Assembly (NCBI GenBank): GCA_030591685.1
Contig: JAUVAX010000015.1
Coordinates: 1 to 49,850 of the forward strand
From: Pseudobdellovibrionaceae bacterium
GTDB lineage: Bacteria; Bdellovibrionota; Bdellovibrionia; Bdellovibrionales; UBA1609
Length of the DNA stretch: 49,850 bases
Reading direction: 5' to 3'
The translations under genes were made by a program, and so were the position numbers. Positions 42,536 to 49,850 of the stretch are shown here, piece after piece. The notes under the pieces were generated by a model, which had not been told where the DNA came from, searched no databases, and saw only the letters and a list, made by a program, of their open reading frames with translations. Each line of letters starts with the position of its first letter. Position 1 is the stretch's first letter.

Positions 42536-42934
42536 ATGGCAGATGAAGCACAAAACATAGAAGACGACTTAGGGCAAGAACTCGCTGACGCAGGTATCAC
42601 TGATGAGGCACTACAAGAGGTCACAGGCGAAGCACCTGCACCCGTCGAGACACTGAGTGACGACGAAAACGGAGCGCGAAACTTAGACCTTATTTTAGAC
42701 ATCCCCCTGCGGGTAACTGTAGAGTTAGGGCGAACTAAAATGGTTGTGAGTGAGCTACTTAACTTAGGTCAGGGCAGTGTTGTAGAGCTCAGTAAATTAG
42801 CTGGGGAGCCTATGGAAGTCCTAGTCAACGACAAGCTCGTTGCAAGGGGTGAGGCCGTCGTAGTTAACGAAAAGTTTGGTGTACGGTTGACAGACATTAT
42901 TTCTCCCACGGAGAGAGTAGAACAACTCAAGTAA
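42536..42934 (+). CDS. fliN: Flagellar motor switch protein FliN
   Basis: The ATG at 42536 gives a 132-residue protein; upstream codons in this frame run through fliM and are rejected. The C-terminal SpoA domain (LDIPLRVTVELGRTKMVVSELLNLGQGSVVELSKLAGEPMEVLVN and onward to RLTDIISP) is typical of FliN in the C-ring. The first 50 residues are acidic and Ala-rich, a common extension. It begins 25 bp after fliM. Confidence 0.95.
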   Translation: MADEAQNIEDDLGQELADAGITDEALQEVTGEAPAPVETLSDDENGARNLDLILDIPLRVTVELGRTKMVVSELLNLGQGSVVELSKLAGEPMEVLVNDKLVARGEAVVVNEKFGVRLTDIISPTERVEQLK

Positions 42935-42978
42935 AGCAAAGCTTTATGGGTTAAATATTGACTGTCAGGAGGACAGCT

Positions 42979-44133
42979 GTGAAAAGCAGGATGCTTATAT
43001 TATTATCACTCATCATTATGACAGCGCCGTTTGTTTGGGCTGAAAACATGGTCACCGCGGTGAATGCCTACAGGGTAGGAGATGAGTTTATAACTGAAAT
43101 CAACTTTGAGCACCCGGTCAAAGAGGGCGACCTCACTGTGGATTACATCAACCAAACAGTACAAGTTGAAATTGAAGGCGCAAAACTCATTGAGGAGCAA
43201 TTTCTTCGAAAAGTTAAAGATGATAAATTTAAAAGTGTGTATAGCTATATGCCTAAAGATGGTTACGTGCGGGTCAGGATTATTCAACATAAACCCCATT
43301 TAGCAAAAGAATTAAAAGACCAAATCAAAATTGAATACAAAGGTCATCTTGCTTTTGTAAAAATTAAAAAGACCCCAAGGGCATTACCGGCTAAAACCTC
43401 CGTAGAGGTTAATGAGGGGTTAGTTATACCCCCTATAGGTTTTGCTTTAAATAAAAACCCTAGCAAAAAAAATAAATTGTCTTTCTCGGTCGACGAAATA
43501 CTTACAAATGAGATAGGCGCGACTCCAAAGCCTATAATTAAGAGTGAAGTAAAGGCTGAAAAACCAAAGTCTCAAAAATCAGAACAAAAATTATCAATAG
43601 CTCAAAGCAGTACTCAAGGTAAAAAGAATAGACTAGAGTCAGAAATCCCAATTTTTACAGCCAAAACTAAGACTAGTACAAAGGCCTCAAACCCTTACTT
43701 TAAAATGATCATAAGCTTATTGATTGTTGGATTGCTCGGTGGCGGGATTACGCTGTTTACTAAGTGGTGGTCAAAAAAGCAGACAAAGTCTTTAGATAAT
43801 AATAAAATACGTGTGCTCACTCAGCACCACCTTGGACCTAAAAAAAGTTTAGCTATTATACAGGTCGCAGGCGAGAGTATTTTAATCGGTGTGACTGATC
43901 AAAACATTAACATGATCAAAACTCTAGCTCTTTTAGACGAAGAGGTTCCTGAAATCTCTAACAATATAAATTTTAAAAGTACTCTTGAAGCCAGTGTGGC
44001 CACCGATAATGTTTTAGACCAGGTGGGTGTGCCCGCTCTTTCTAAAGAGGGCGGCTCTCCAGTAGAGGACTACTCTTTAGTTAAAATTAAAGACATTGTA
44101 TCTAATCGACTTAAGGACATGAGGACGCTTTAA
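42979..44133 (+). CDS. fliO: FliO-type flagellar export component with a long periplasmic domain
   Basis: The GTG at 42979 has an AGGAGG site six bases upstream and directly starts a signal peptide (MKSRMLILLSLIIMTAPFVWA). A periplasmic region of about 220 residues follows: AMIN-like strands first, then a Lys/Ser-rich linker. Then come one membrane helix (about 241-262) and the FliO cytoplasmic domain (KIRVLTQHHLGPKKSLAIIQV, ILIGVTDQNINMIKTL). FliO helps assemble the FliP ring of the export gate. Classical FliO is 100-150 residues, so the N-terminal domain is an addition. It overlaps fliP (TAATG). Confidence 0.85.
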   Translation: MKSRMLILLSLIIMTAPFVWAENMVTAVNAYRVGDEFITEINFEHPVKEGDLTVDYINQTVQVEIEGAKLIEEQFLRKVKDDKFKSVYSYMPKDGYVRVRIIQHKPHLAKELKDQIKIEYKGHLAFVKIKKTPRALPAKTSVEVNEGLVIPPIGFALNKNPSKKNKLSFSVDEILTNEIGATPKPIIKSEVKAEKPKSQKSEQKLSIAQSSTQGKKNRLESEIPIFTAKTKTSTKASNPYFKMIISLLIVGLLGGGITLFTKWWSKKQTKSLDNNKIRVLTQHHLGPKKSLAIIQVAGESILIGVTDQNINMIKTLALLDEEVPEISNNINFKSTLEASVATDNVLDQVGVPALSKEGGSPVEDYSLVKIKDIVSNRLKDMRTL

Positions 44134-44891
44134 TGTTTACTAGCAAAAAAATTACAGCCTTATTTTCTTTAATAGCGGTAGCGTTACTTTTGCCTCAAGA
44201 TTGCTGGGCTCAACTCAGTATACCGTCGGTCAATTTAGGTTTAAAATCAACCGACAACCCTCAAGAGGTTGTGAGTACTATTAAAATTTTAATGGCACTC
44301 ACTATACTTACTCTAGCTCCGGCTATTTTAATAATGATGACCAGTTTTACTCGAATCATCATTGTTTTAAGTTTTGTCAGGCAAGCGCTAGGTACCCAGC
44401 AAATGCCACCCAATCAACTGCTTGTGGGGTTGGCGCTATTTTTATCACTTTTTATAATGACGCCATTTTTAAAACAAATAAATACAGAGGCGGTACAGCC
44501 CTATTTGGCAGGGGCCATTAACCATGAGGTGGCGTTAGAGAAAACCCTCTCCCCTCTGAGAAAGTTTATGTTTAACCAAACAAGAGATGCCGACCTGTCT
44601 TTATTTTTAAACCTGACCGGAGCAAAGGCACCGAAAACAAGGGCTGATGTATCTACGACAGCACTGATCCCAGCTTTTATTATTTCTGAACTAAAAACGG
44701 CCTTTCAAATTGGTTTTATTATTTATCTGCCGTTTTTAGTTATAGATATGGTGGCAGCCAGTGTGCTGATGGCCATGGGTATGATGATGCTTCCACCAGT
44801 AATTATCTCACTGCCATTTAAAATTATGATTTTTGTTTTTGTTGATGGATGGGCACTACTTGTGGGCTCCCTTGTAAAGAGCTTTGGTTAA
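44133..44891 (+). CDS. fliP: Flagellar export gate protein FliP
   Basis: The 252-residue protein has a signal peptide followed by four membrane helices and the FliP signatures FTRIIIVLSFVRQALGTQQMPPNQ and the MAMGMMMLPPVIISLPFK segment near the end. Five copies of FliP form the core of the export gate with FliQ and FliR. Its start overlaps the fliO stop by one base, and fliQ begins 9 bp later. Confidence 0.96.
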   Translation: MFTSKKITALFSLIAVALLLPQDCWAQLSIPSVNLGLKSTDNPQEVVSTIKILMALTILTLAPAILIMMTSFTRIIIVLSFVRQALGTQQMPPNQLLVGLALFLSLFIMTPFLKQINTEAVQPYLAGAINHEVALEKTLSPLRKFMFNQTRDADLSLFLNLTGAKAPKTRADVSTTALIPAFIISELKTAFQIGFIIYLPFLVIDMVAASVLMAMGMMMLPPVIISLPFKIMIFVFVDGWALLVGSLVKSFG

Positions 44892-44899
44892 GGATATTT

Positions 44900-45175
44900 A
44901 TGACTGAACAAATGATAGTAGAAATTGGTACACAAGCTTTAGAGACAGCAGCAATGGTGGCCTCACCAATGCTTATTGGGGCTTTAGTTATTGGTCTGTG
45001 CATAAGTGTTTTGCAAGCCATTACGCAAATCAACGAAGCCACATTAACGTTTATACCAAAAATTGCAGTTGTTGGGCTTATTATGGTTATTGCGGCCCCC
45101 TGGATGCTCGACGTTGTAAGTAAGTTTACAATTAATTTATATCAAAACATACCTGACTATGTGGGGAACTGGTGA
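44900..45175 (+). CDS. fliQ: Flagellar export gate protein FliQ
   Basis: The ATG at 44900 starts a 91-residue protein of two membrane helices, with an AAGGA site upstream; the longer frame from 44849 is rejected. Sequence such as MLIGALVIGLCISVLQAITQINE and FIPKIAVVGLIMVIAAPWML is characteristic of FliQ. Its stop overlaps the GTG of fliR by 4 nt. Confidence 0.95.
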   Translation: MTEQMIVEIGTQALETAAMVASPMLIGALVIGLCISVLQAITQINEATLTFIPKIAVVGLIMVIAAPWMLDVVSKFTINLYQNIPDYVGNW

Positions 45176-45951
45176 CAGCACTTTATAGTTTTAACGAAGC
45201 ACAAATAATGGCCTTTATACTTGTGGTCATTCGTATGTCAGCCTTTACGGTGAGTTGGCCCATATTTGGGACGCAAACGGTGCCAGCCCCTGTTAAAATT
45301 TTATTTGCTTTAAGCTTATCTTTAGTGCTGTTCCCTGTGGTGAACATCACCGGGCTTTCAGCGGATATGTCGACGTCTTCACTTATTTTTATGACCATTA
45401 AAGAGGCCTTTATAGGTGTGTCCATAGGGTATTTAGCTCGAATGTTTTTATATGCCATTAGTATTTCAGGGCAAATTATTAGCGTAACAATGGGTTTAAG
45501 TGGGGTGCAGCTATTTAACCCCAGTATTGGTGAAACTTCGACCCCTATTGATCAGTTTCAGGTGTTTTTAGTTTCACTGCTTTTTTTGGCCATCAATGGT
45601 CATCATATTTTTTTATCGGCACTCACAAAGAGTTTTCAAATGGTGCCTTTGTCGGCAGACTTATTGTCTTTGCAAGTTTTTAGTAACGTAGGTGTTATGG
45701 TACAGCAAATTATGGTGATTGGTGTAAAACTGGCGGCCCCTGTACTGGTGGCGATCACTATAACGAATATCATGATGGGTATTATTGGCCGTGCAGTGCC
45801 GCAGATTAATGTTTTAATCACCTCGCTACCGGTAAATATTTTAGTTGGATTTATAGTTTTAATTTTTTCTCTACCTGTTTTTATGGGCCAGGTAGAGGGG
45901 TTGCTTGCAGTGACTGCGGACAACCTATTTAAAGTACTCAAGGCATATTAG
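45172..45951 (+). CDS. fliR: Flagellar export gate protein FliR
   Basis: The 259-residue protein starts at GTG, overlapping fliQ (GTGA). It has about six membrane helices and the typical FliR blocks MSAFTVSWPIFGTQTVP, FLAINGHHIFLSALTKSF and LVAITITNIMMGIIGRAVPQINV. With FliP and FliQ it forms the export gate, and it contacts FlhB. The gene ends 13 bp before flhB. Confidence 0.95.
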   Translation: MTALYSFNEAQIMAFILVVIRMSAFTVSWPIFGTQTVPAPVKILFALSLSLVLFPVVNITGLSADMSTSSLIFMTIKEAFIGVSIGYLARMFLYAISISGQIISVTMGLSGVQLFNPSIGETSTPIDQFQVFLVSLLFLAINGHHIFLSALTKSFQMVPLSADLLSLQVFSNVGVMVQQIMVIGVKLAAPVLVAITITNIMMGIIGRAVPQINVLITSLPVNILVGFIVLIFSLPVFMGQVEGLLAVTADNLFKVLKAY

Positions 45952-45964
45952 GAGAGCGTAAAAA

Positions 45965-47032
45965 TTGGCAGAGTCAGACAGTGGTGAAAAAACAGAAGAC
46001 GCAACCCCGCAAAAGCGAGAGGACTTTCGTAAGCGCGGGCAAGTCGTACAAACTAAAGAGCTAGGTACGGTCTTTACTTTGTTTGCTGCTATTTTGGCGA
46101 TGTGGTTACTGGGCCGATTTTTAATGCAAAACCTAGTAGATATTTTTAGTTTATCTTTTTCAGATTATATTTTAATTGCAGTGAAGCAGGGGGATTACCT
46201 CCCTATTGTTCATAAAGTATTTAAACTTACTTTATATATATTAGCCCCAATACTCGGCTTGTTTTGGTTGATTAGTTTTTCAGCGTCTGTTTCTCAGGTG
46301 GGTATATTAATTAATGAAGAGGCCTTGCAGTTTAAATTAGAAAAGCTAAACCCCACAGAGGGCATAAAAAGACTCTTTAGCATGCGCTCTGTTGTTGAAG
46401 GGTTAAAGGCCGTATTTAAAGTGACCTGTGTGGTGGCAGTGGTGTTTTTAATTATAAAAAGTGAAATTTTATCACTCCCAAATTTAGTTCACTTATCAAT
46501 AGCTCAGATTATGACTTATATAGGAGATATGTCTGTTAAGCTTTTTGCCGGTGTTGGGTTTTTTATGATTATTATTGCCGCCGCGGATTACTTTTTTCAG
46601 CGCTTTGATATGGAAAACAAAATGAAAATGACCAAACAAGAGGTCAAAGAAGAGATGAAGTCCAGAGAAGGGGACCCTTTAATTAAAGCCCGTATCCGTC
46701 GTACACAGCGAGAAATGTCTCAACGTCGTATGATGGAGGACGTGCCCAAGGCCGACGTTATCATTACAAACCCCACCCACCTTGCCATAGCCATTAAATA
46801 TGATGCAACAATGGTGGCCCCCACAATAATTGCAAAGGGTGCCGATTTAATTGCAGACAATATACGCGCCTTAGCTAAAGAGCACAATATACCTATTGTA
46901 GAAAACAAACCCCTTGCGCGGGTAATATATAAGACCATAAAAATTGGGCAAGGGATCCCTAAAGAACTCTACACTGCCGTGGCTGAAGTATTAAGCTATG
47001 TTTTTCGGCTTAAAAATAAAGTGAGGGCTTAA
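45965..47032 (+). CDS. flhB: Flagellar export protein FlhB
   Basis: The 355-residue protein starts at TTG behind an AGGAG site. It has the N-terminal signature EKTEDATPQKREDFRKRGQV, four membrane helices (about 35-55, 85-107, 150-170, 190-210) and the cytoplasmic domain with the self-cleavage site NPTH (Asn269, Pro270). Cleavage between Asn and Pro switches export from rod/hook to filament substrates. It overlaps flhA by one base (TAATG). Confidence 0.96.
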   Translation: MAESDSGEKTEDATPQKREDFRKRGQVVQTKELGTVFTLFAAILAMWLLGRFLMQNLVDIFSLSFSDYILIAVKQGDYLPIVHKVFKLTLYILAPILGLFWLISFSASVSQVGILINEEALQFKLEKLNPTEGIKRLFSMRSVVEGLKAVFKVTCVVAVVFLIIKSEILSLPNLVHLSIAQIMTYIGDMSVKLFAGVGFFMIIIAAADYFFQRFDMENKMKMTKQEVKEEMKSREGDPLIKARIRRTQREMSQRRMMEDVPKADVIITNPTHLAIAIKYDATMVAPTIIAKGADLIADNIRALAKEHNIPIVENKPLARVIYKTIKIGQGIPKELYTAVAEVLSYVFRLKNKVRA

Positions 47033-49128
47033 TGGATCAAGTTTTTGAGACACTTAAAAAGTTAGAGAAGTACACTAAAAATGTAGACCTGCTCGTGGCA
47101 ATAGGGCTTATCGGTACGCTATTAATGATGGTAGTGCCATTGCCTCCAATTATGATGGACATAGCTTTAACTATTTCGATCTCCTCAGGGTTATTGATTT
47201 TGTTTGTAGCGATATACACAGACAAAGCTTTAGAGTTTAGTGTTTTCCCTAGTCTTTTATTAGTCACTACATTATTTAGGTTGTCTTTAAACGTAGCTTC
47301 GACTCGTTTGATTTTATCTGAGGGTCATACGGGGTCTGCCGCTGCAGGTGAGGTGATCAATGCATTTGCCAATGTTGTGGTTGGCAATAATTACGCAATT
47401 GGTTTGATTGTTTTTATTATACTTGTCGTGATTAACTTTGTTGTGATCACCAAAGGTGCTGGCCGCGTGGCTGAAGTGGCCGCTCGGTTTACTTTAGATG
47501 CTATGCCGGGTAAGCAAATGTCCATTGATGCTGATTTAAACGCAGGGCTTATCTCAGAGGACGCCGCCAGAACGCGCCGAAAAGAAATCGAGCAAGAGGC
47601 TGATTTTTATGGGTCCATGGATGGTGCTAGTAAATTTGTTCGTGGTGACGCCATTGCGGGCATAGTAATCACCGTGGTGAACATTGTAGGGGGACTGCTT
47701 GTTGGTGTGCTACAAAAGGATTTAACCTTAGCCACCGCTGCACAAAACTACACCCTATTAACAATAGGTGATGGGTTGGTGAGTCAGATCCCAGCACTTA
47801 TTATCTCTACAGCTGCTGGTATAGTGGTCACTAGAAGTTCTACCAGTGGTAACATGGGTAAAGAAATGGCGACCCAGCTTTTATTAAAACCAAAAGCACT
47901 TTATTTAGTGGCCGCAATATTAGGTTTATTTGCGATTATACCAGGGTTACCAGGGCTACCATTTTTTATGATATCAGCATTGCTTGGCGGACTAGCATGG
48001 GCCATTGATCAGTTTCAAAAAGGCAAGTCCTCTGAAAAGCAACGTCATGATGAGGAAGAGGCGAGAAAACCTCAAAAAGAAAATGTCGAAGCCTTACTGC
48101 CACTGGACCTTATAGAGTTAGAGGTGGGGTATGGTTTAATTAACATTGTAGAGTCTGATGAGGCGGGTGACCTGTTAGAGCGCATTGTCAGTATTAGAAA
48201 GCAATTTGCAATGGACATGGGTATTGTTGTACCCAGTATTCATATCCGAGATAATTTACAACTAGAGCCGGGCGAGTACCGTTTAATGATTAAGGGCAAC
48301 CGTGTCGCCGGTGGCGACCTACGACCTGATTGTTTTATGGCCATGGACCCCGGTAATGTTTCGAACCCTGTTGATGGCATGCCGACCTCTGAGCCAGCTT
48401 TTGGCTTAGACGCTCTGTGGATTTCAAAATCTGCCAAAGAAGATGCCGAGATTGCTGGCTATACTGTTGTAGATTTACCAACGGTAATGGCCACCCATAT
48501 AACAGAAGTCATAAGAACCCATGCCTTTGAAATTTTTGGTCGTCAAGAGGCCGACACACTGATTCAAAACTTTAAAAAGTCATATCCAAAAGTTGTGGAT
48601 GAGTTAATCCCTGAAATATTGCCTTTGGGGACTGTTGTTAAAGTATTACAGAACCTTTTAAAAGAGCAGGTTTCAATCCGTGATTTACTGACTATCTTTG
48701 AGACTCTTGCCGACGAGGGCTACCGCTCTAAAGATGCGGAGCCGTTAACAGAGTCAGTGAGGCGCTCACTTTCAAGGTCAATCACCTCTAAGTACGTTAA
48801 TGAAGAGGGGGAGGTGTCTGTAATGAGCCTATCACCTCAAATCGAAGAGCTCATTTCAAACTCATTAATACAAACTGAACAAGGTGTGCAACTGATTATG
48901 GACCCATTAATAGCTCAACAACTTATAAATGATATTTCTAATAATGTGGGCCAGCACCCCGATATCGCGGCACAGCCAATTTTACTAACAAGCCCCACAA
49001 CAAGAAGGCATTTATATAAGTTAACAAATCGTTTTATCCCACAGTTAATTGTTTTATCCCATAATGAACTGGCAAGCAGTGCGCATGTTCAGTCTGTAGG
49101 AGTCGTGGAGTTGCAAGATGCAGGTTAA
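47032..49128 (+). CDS. flhA: Flagellar export protein FlhA
   Basis: The 698-residue protein has eight membrane helices in its first 330 residues, with the conserved loop GRVAEVAARFTLDAMPGKQM and SIDADLNAGLISEDAARTRR. The large cytoplasmic domain docks export chaperones. FlhA forms the nonameric ring that couples proton flow to export. Length and motifs are typical. Its 3' end overlaps flhF by 11 nt. Confidence 0.97.
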   Translation: MDQVFETLKKLEKYTKNVDLLVAIGLIGTLLMMVVPLPPIMMDIALTISISSGLLILFVAIYTDKALEFSVFPSLLLVTTLFRLSLNVASTRLILSEGHTGSAAAGEVINAFANVVVGNNYAIGLIVFIILVVINFVVITKGAGRVAEVAARFTLDAMPGKQMSIDADLNAGLISEDAARTRRKEIEQEADFYGSMDGASKFVRGDAIAGIVITVVNIVGGLLVGVLQKDLTLATAAQNYTLLTIGDGLVSQIPALIISTAAGIVVTRSSTSGNMGKEMATQLLLKPKALYLVAAILGLFAIIPGLPGLPFFMISALLGGLAWAIDQFQKGKSSEKQRHDEEEARKPQKENVEALLPLDLIELEVGYGLINIVESDEAGDLLERIVSIRKQFAMDMGIVVPSIHIRDNLQLEPGEYRLMIKGNRVAGGDLRPDCFMAMDPGNVSNPVDGMPTSEPAFGLDALWISKSAKEDAEIAGYTVVDLPTVMATHITEVIRTHAFEIFGRQEADTLIQNFKKSYPKVVDELIPEILPLGTVVKVLQNLLKEQVSIRDLLTIFETLADEGYRSKDAEPLTESVRRSLSRSITSKYVNEEGEVSVMSLSPQIEELISNSLIQTEQGVQLIMDPLIAQQLINDISNNVGQHPDIAAQPILLTSPTTRRHLYKLTNRFIPQLIVLSHNELASSAHVQSVGVVELQDAG

Positions 49129-49850
49129 AAAATTCGAAGCCCATAGTATGAAAGAAGCCCTAGAGATGGTGAAAACGAATCTAGGCCCAGAGGCTATTAT
49201 TTTACAAGCTAAAGACAACACAGGGGGGTTTGGCCTAGGGGGCCGTTCGAGTGTTGAAATTACAGCTGCTGTGAGCGAGAACATGCTCACGCAAAAAAAA
49301 TTAGCCGAATCTAAAATGACAGTTAAAGCCAAAGAGAAGTTTCAAAACATACCGGCAGCAAGGCAAAAAAAATATATTAATAAATTTATTGAAAACAGAA
49401 GTGTTGAGGCTCAGGCTTTAACAAAAAGGCGATACGTAGATATTATAGATGAGTCTGACTCGACTGGTGATCATGATTTTACCCCCGAGGGCATGACAGG
49501 TATTAGTGTGGACCGAGCGATGAACCTAGATGCAAAAGCATTGCCTTCACAGGTGAGTTCGACTGATCGCATTCGTCAAGCTGCACAGTCGGCCTGGGCG
49601 GCAGTACAAGATACCGTTGAGCCTAAAAAAAGGCCTACTACGGAGCCCCTACTTGCACCTACAGGGCACGAGGTGTTAGCGCTTAAAAAAGAAATTAGAG
49701 ACCTTAAAACTATTATTTCAGGCTTTCAAAAAATGCCACAAACGCTACTAAGTACTCACCCGGGGGCTAATGAGGGTATTTCATACGAACTCAGTGGTAT
49801 GTTTGACAAGCTCACGCGAGCTGGCTTGAGTGCTGAAAATTCAACATTAA
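49118..49850 (+). CDS. flhF: Flagellar GTPase FlhF, N-terminal part (runs off the window)
   Basis: From the ATG at 49118 the frame stays open to the window end (244 residues visible). It begins MQVKKFEAHSMKEALEMVK and NLGPEAIILQAKD, the classical FlhF N-terminus, then a long charged linker (about 80-200) with a predicted helix LKKEIRDLKTIISGF. The SRP-like GTPase domain should lie beyond the edge. FlhF sets flagellum position and number at the pole. The gene overlaps flhA by 11 nt. Confidence 0.92.
   Translation, partial: MQVKKFEAHSMKEALEMVKTNLGPEAIILQAKDNTGGFGLGGRSSVEITAAVSENMLTQKKLAESKMTVKAKEKFQNIPAARQKKYINKFIENRSVEAQALTKRRYVDIIDESDSTGDHDFTPEGMTGISVDRAMNLDAKALPSQVSSTDRIRQAAQSAWAAVQDTVEPKKRPTTEPLLAPTGHEVLALKKEIRDLKTIISGFQKMPQTLLSTHPGANEGISYELSGMFDKLTRAGLSAENSTL

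Noticed and set aside
1-49850. CRISPR array, prophage or insertion sequence
   Set aside because: No regularly spaced repeats with unique spacers, no integrase, transposase or phage structural genes were seen.

Overview
The window looks like a chromosomal segment of a low-GC, motile, Gram-negative bacterium of the Bdellovibrionota (Bdellovibrio-like) group. This is an inference. It rests on the flagellar export operon fliL-M-N-O-P-Q-R-flhB-flhA-flhF, the many small lipoproteins (one with an FQNC lipobox), a Tad/Flp-type pilus locus, an RpoH-type sigma factor and many genes with no recognisable family. I see no rRNA, insertion sequence, prophage or CRISPR array.

Layout. 1-7.7 kb: the end of a membrane-anchored protein, a haem-binding lipoprotein, a HAMP protein, a lipoprotein with a highly charged helix, a DAO-family oxidoreductase, a secreted EEP nuclease/phosphatase, an RsuA/RluB pseudouridine synthase with an unknown partner, and a coiled-coil protein. 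7.7-12.2 kb (minus strand): dsbD, a membrane histidine kinase, rpoH and a small PHA-granule-type protein. 12.2-14.9 kb: aspS behind an inverted-repeat leader, then a hypothetical gene. 14.9-24 kb: a Tad-type pilus region split into two minus-strand blocks (cpaF-cpaC; and flp, a tadE-like gene, a tadG-like gene, a third prepilin, a CpaB-like gene and a periplasmic protein). Between the blocks lie a REC-first histidine kinase and a plus-strand gene for a secreted glycine/methionine-rich repeat protein.

24.4-30.5 kb: a small basic protein, folD, a large exported protein with a lytic-transglycosylase-like domain, gcvT-gcvH without gcvP, tRNA-Leu(UAG), and a two-gene cassette of a small protein plus a nucleotidyltransferase. 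30.6-34.5 kb: a surface lipoprotein with fibronectin-type repeats, carrying an internal 915-bp tandem duplication, and a beta-barrel-like partner. 34.8-40.7 kb: a UvrD/PcrA helicase, a SPOR protein, an inositol-monophosphatase family enzyme, an Aat-like aminoacyl transferase that begins with a signal peptide, and a lipoprotein.

40.8-49.85 kb: the flagellar export/switch operon, preceded by a good sigma-54 (-24/-12) promoter candidate and an upstream dyad; flhF runs off the right edge.

The strongest leads are the exported Aat-like protein, the split Tad locus with its Gly/Met-rich neighbour, the tRNA-adjacent nucleotidyltransferase cassette, the sigma-54 control region of the flagellar operon, and the repeat-bearing proteins and intergenic regions. 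Start codons were moved from the longest reading frame where a Shine-Dalgarno site decided the matter (flp, fliL, fliN, fliO, fliQ and others).
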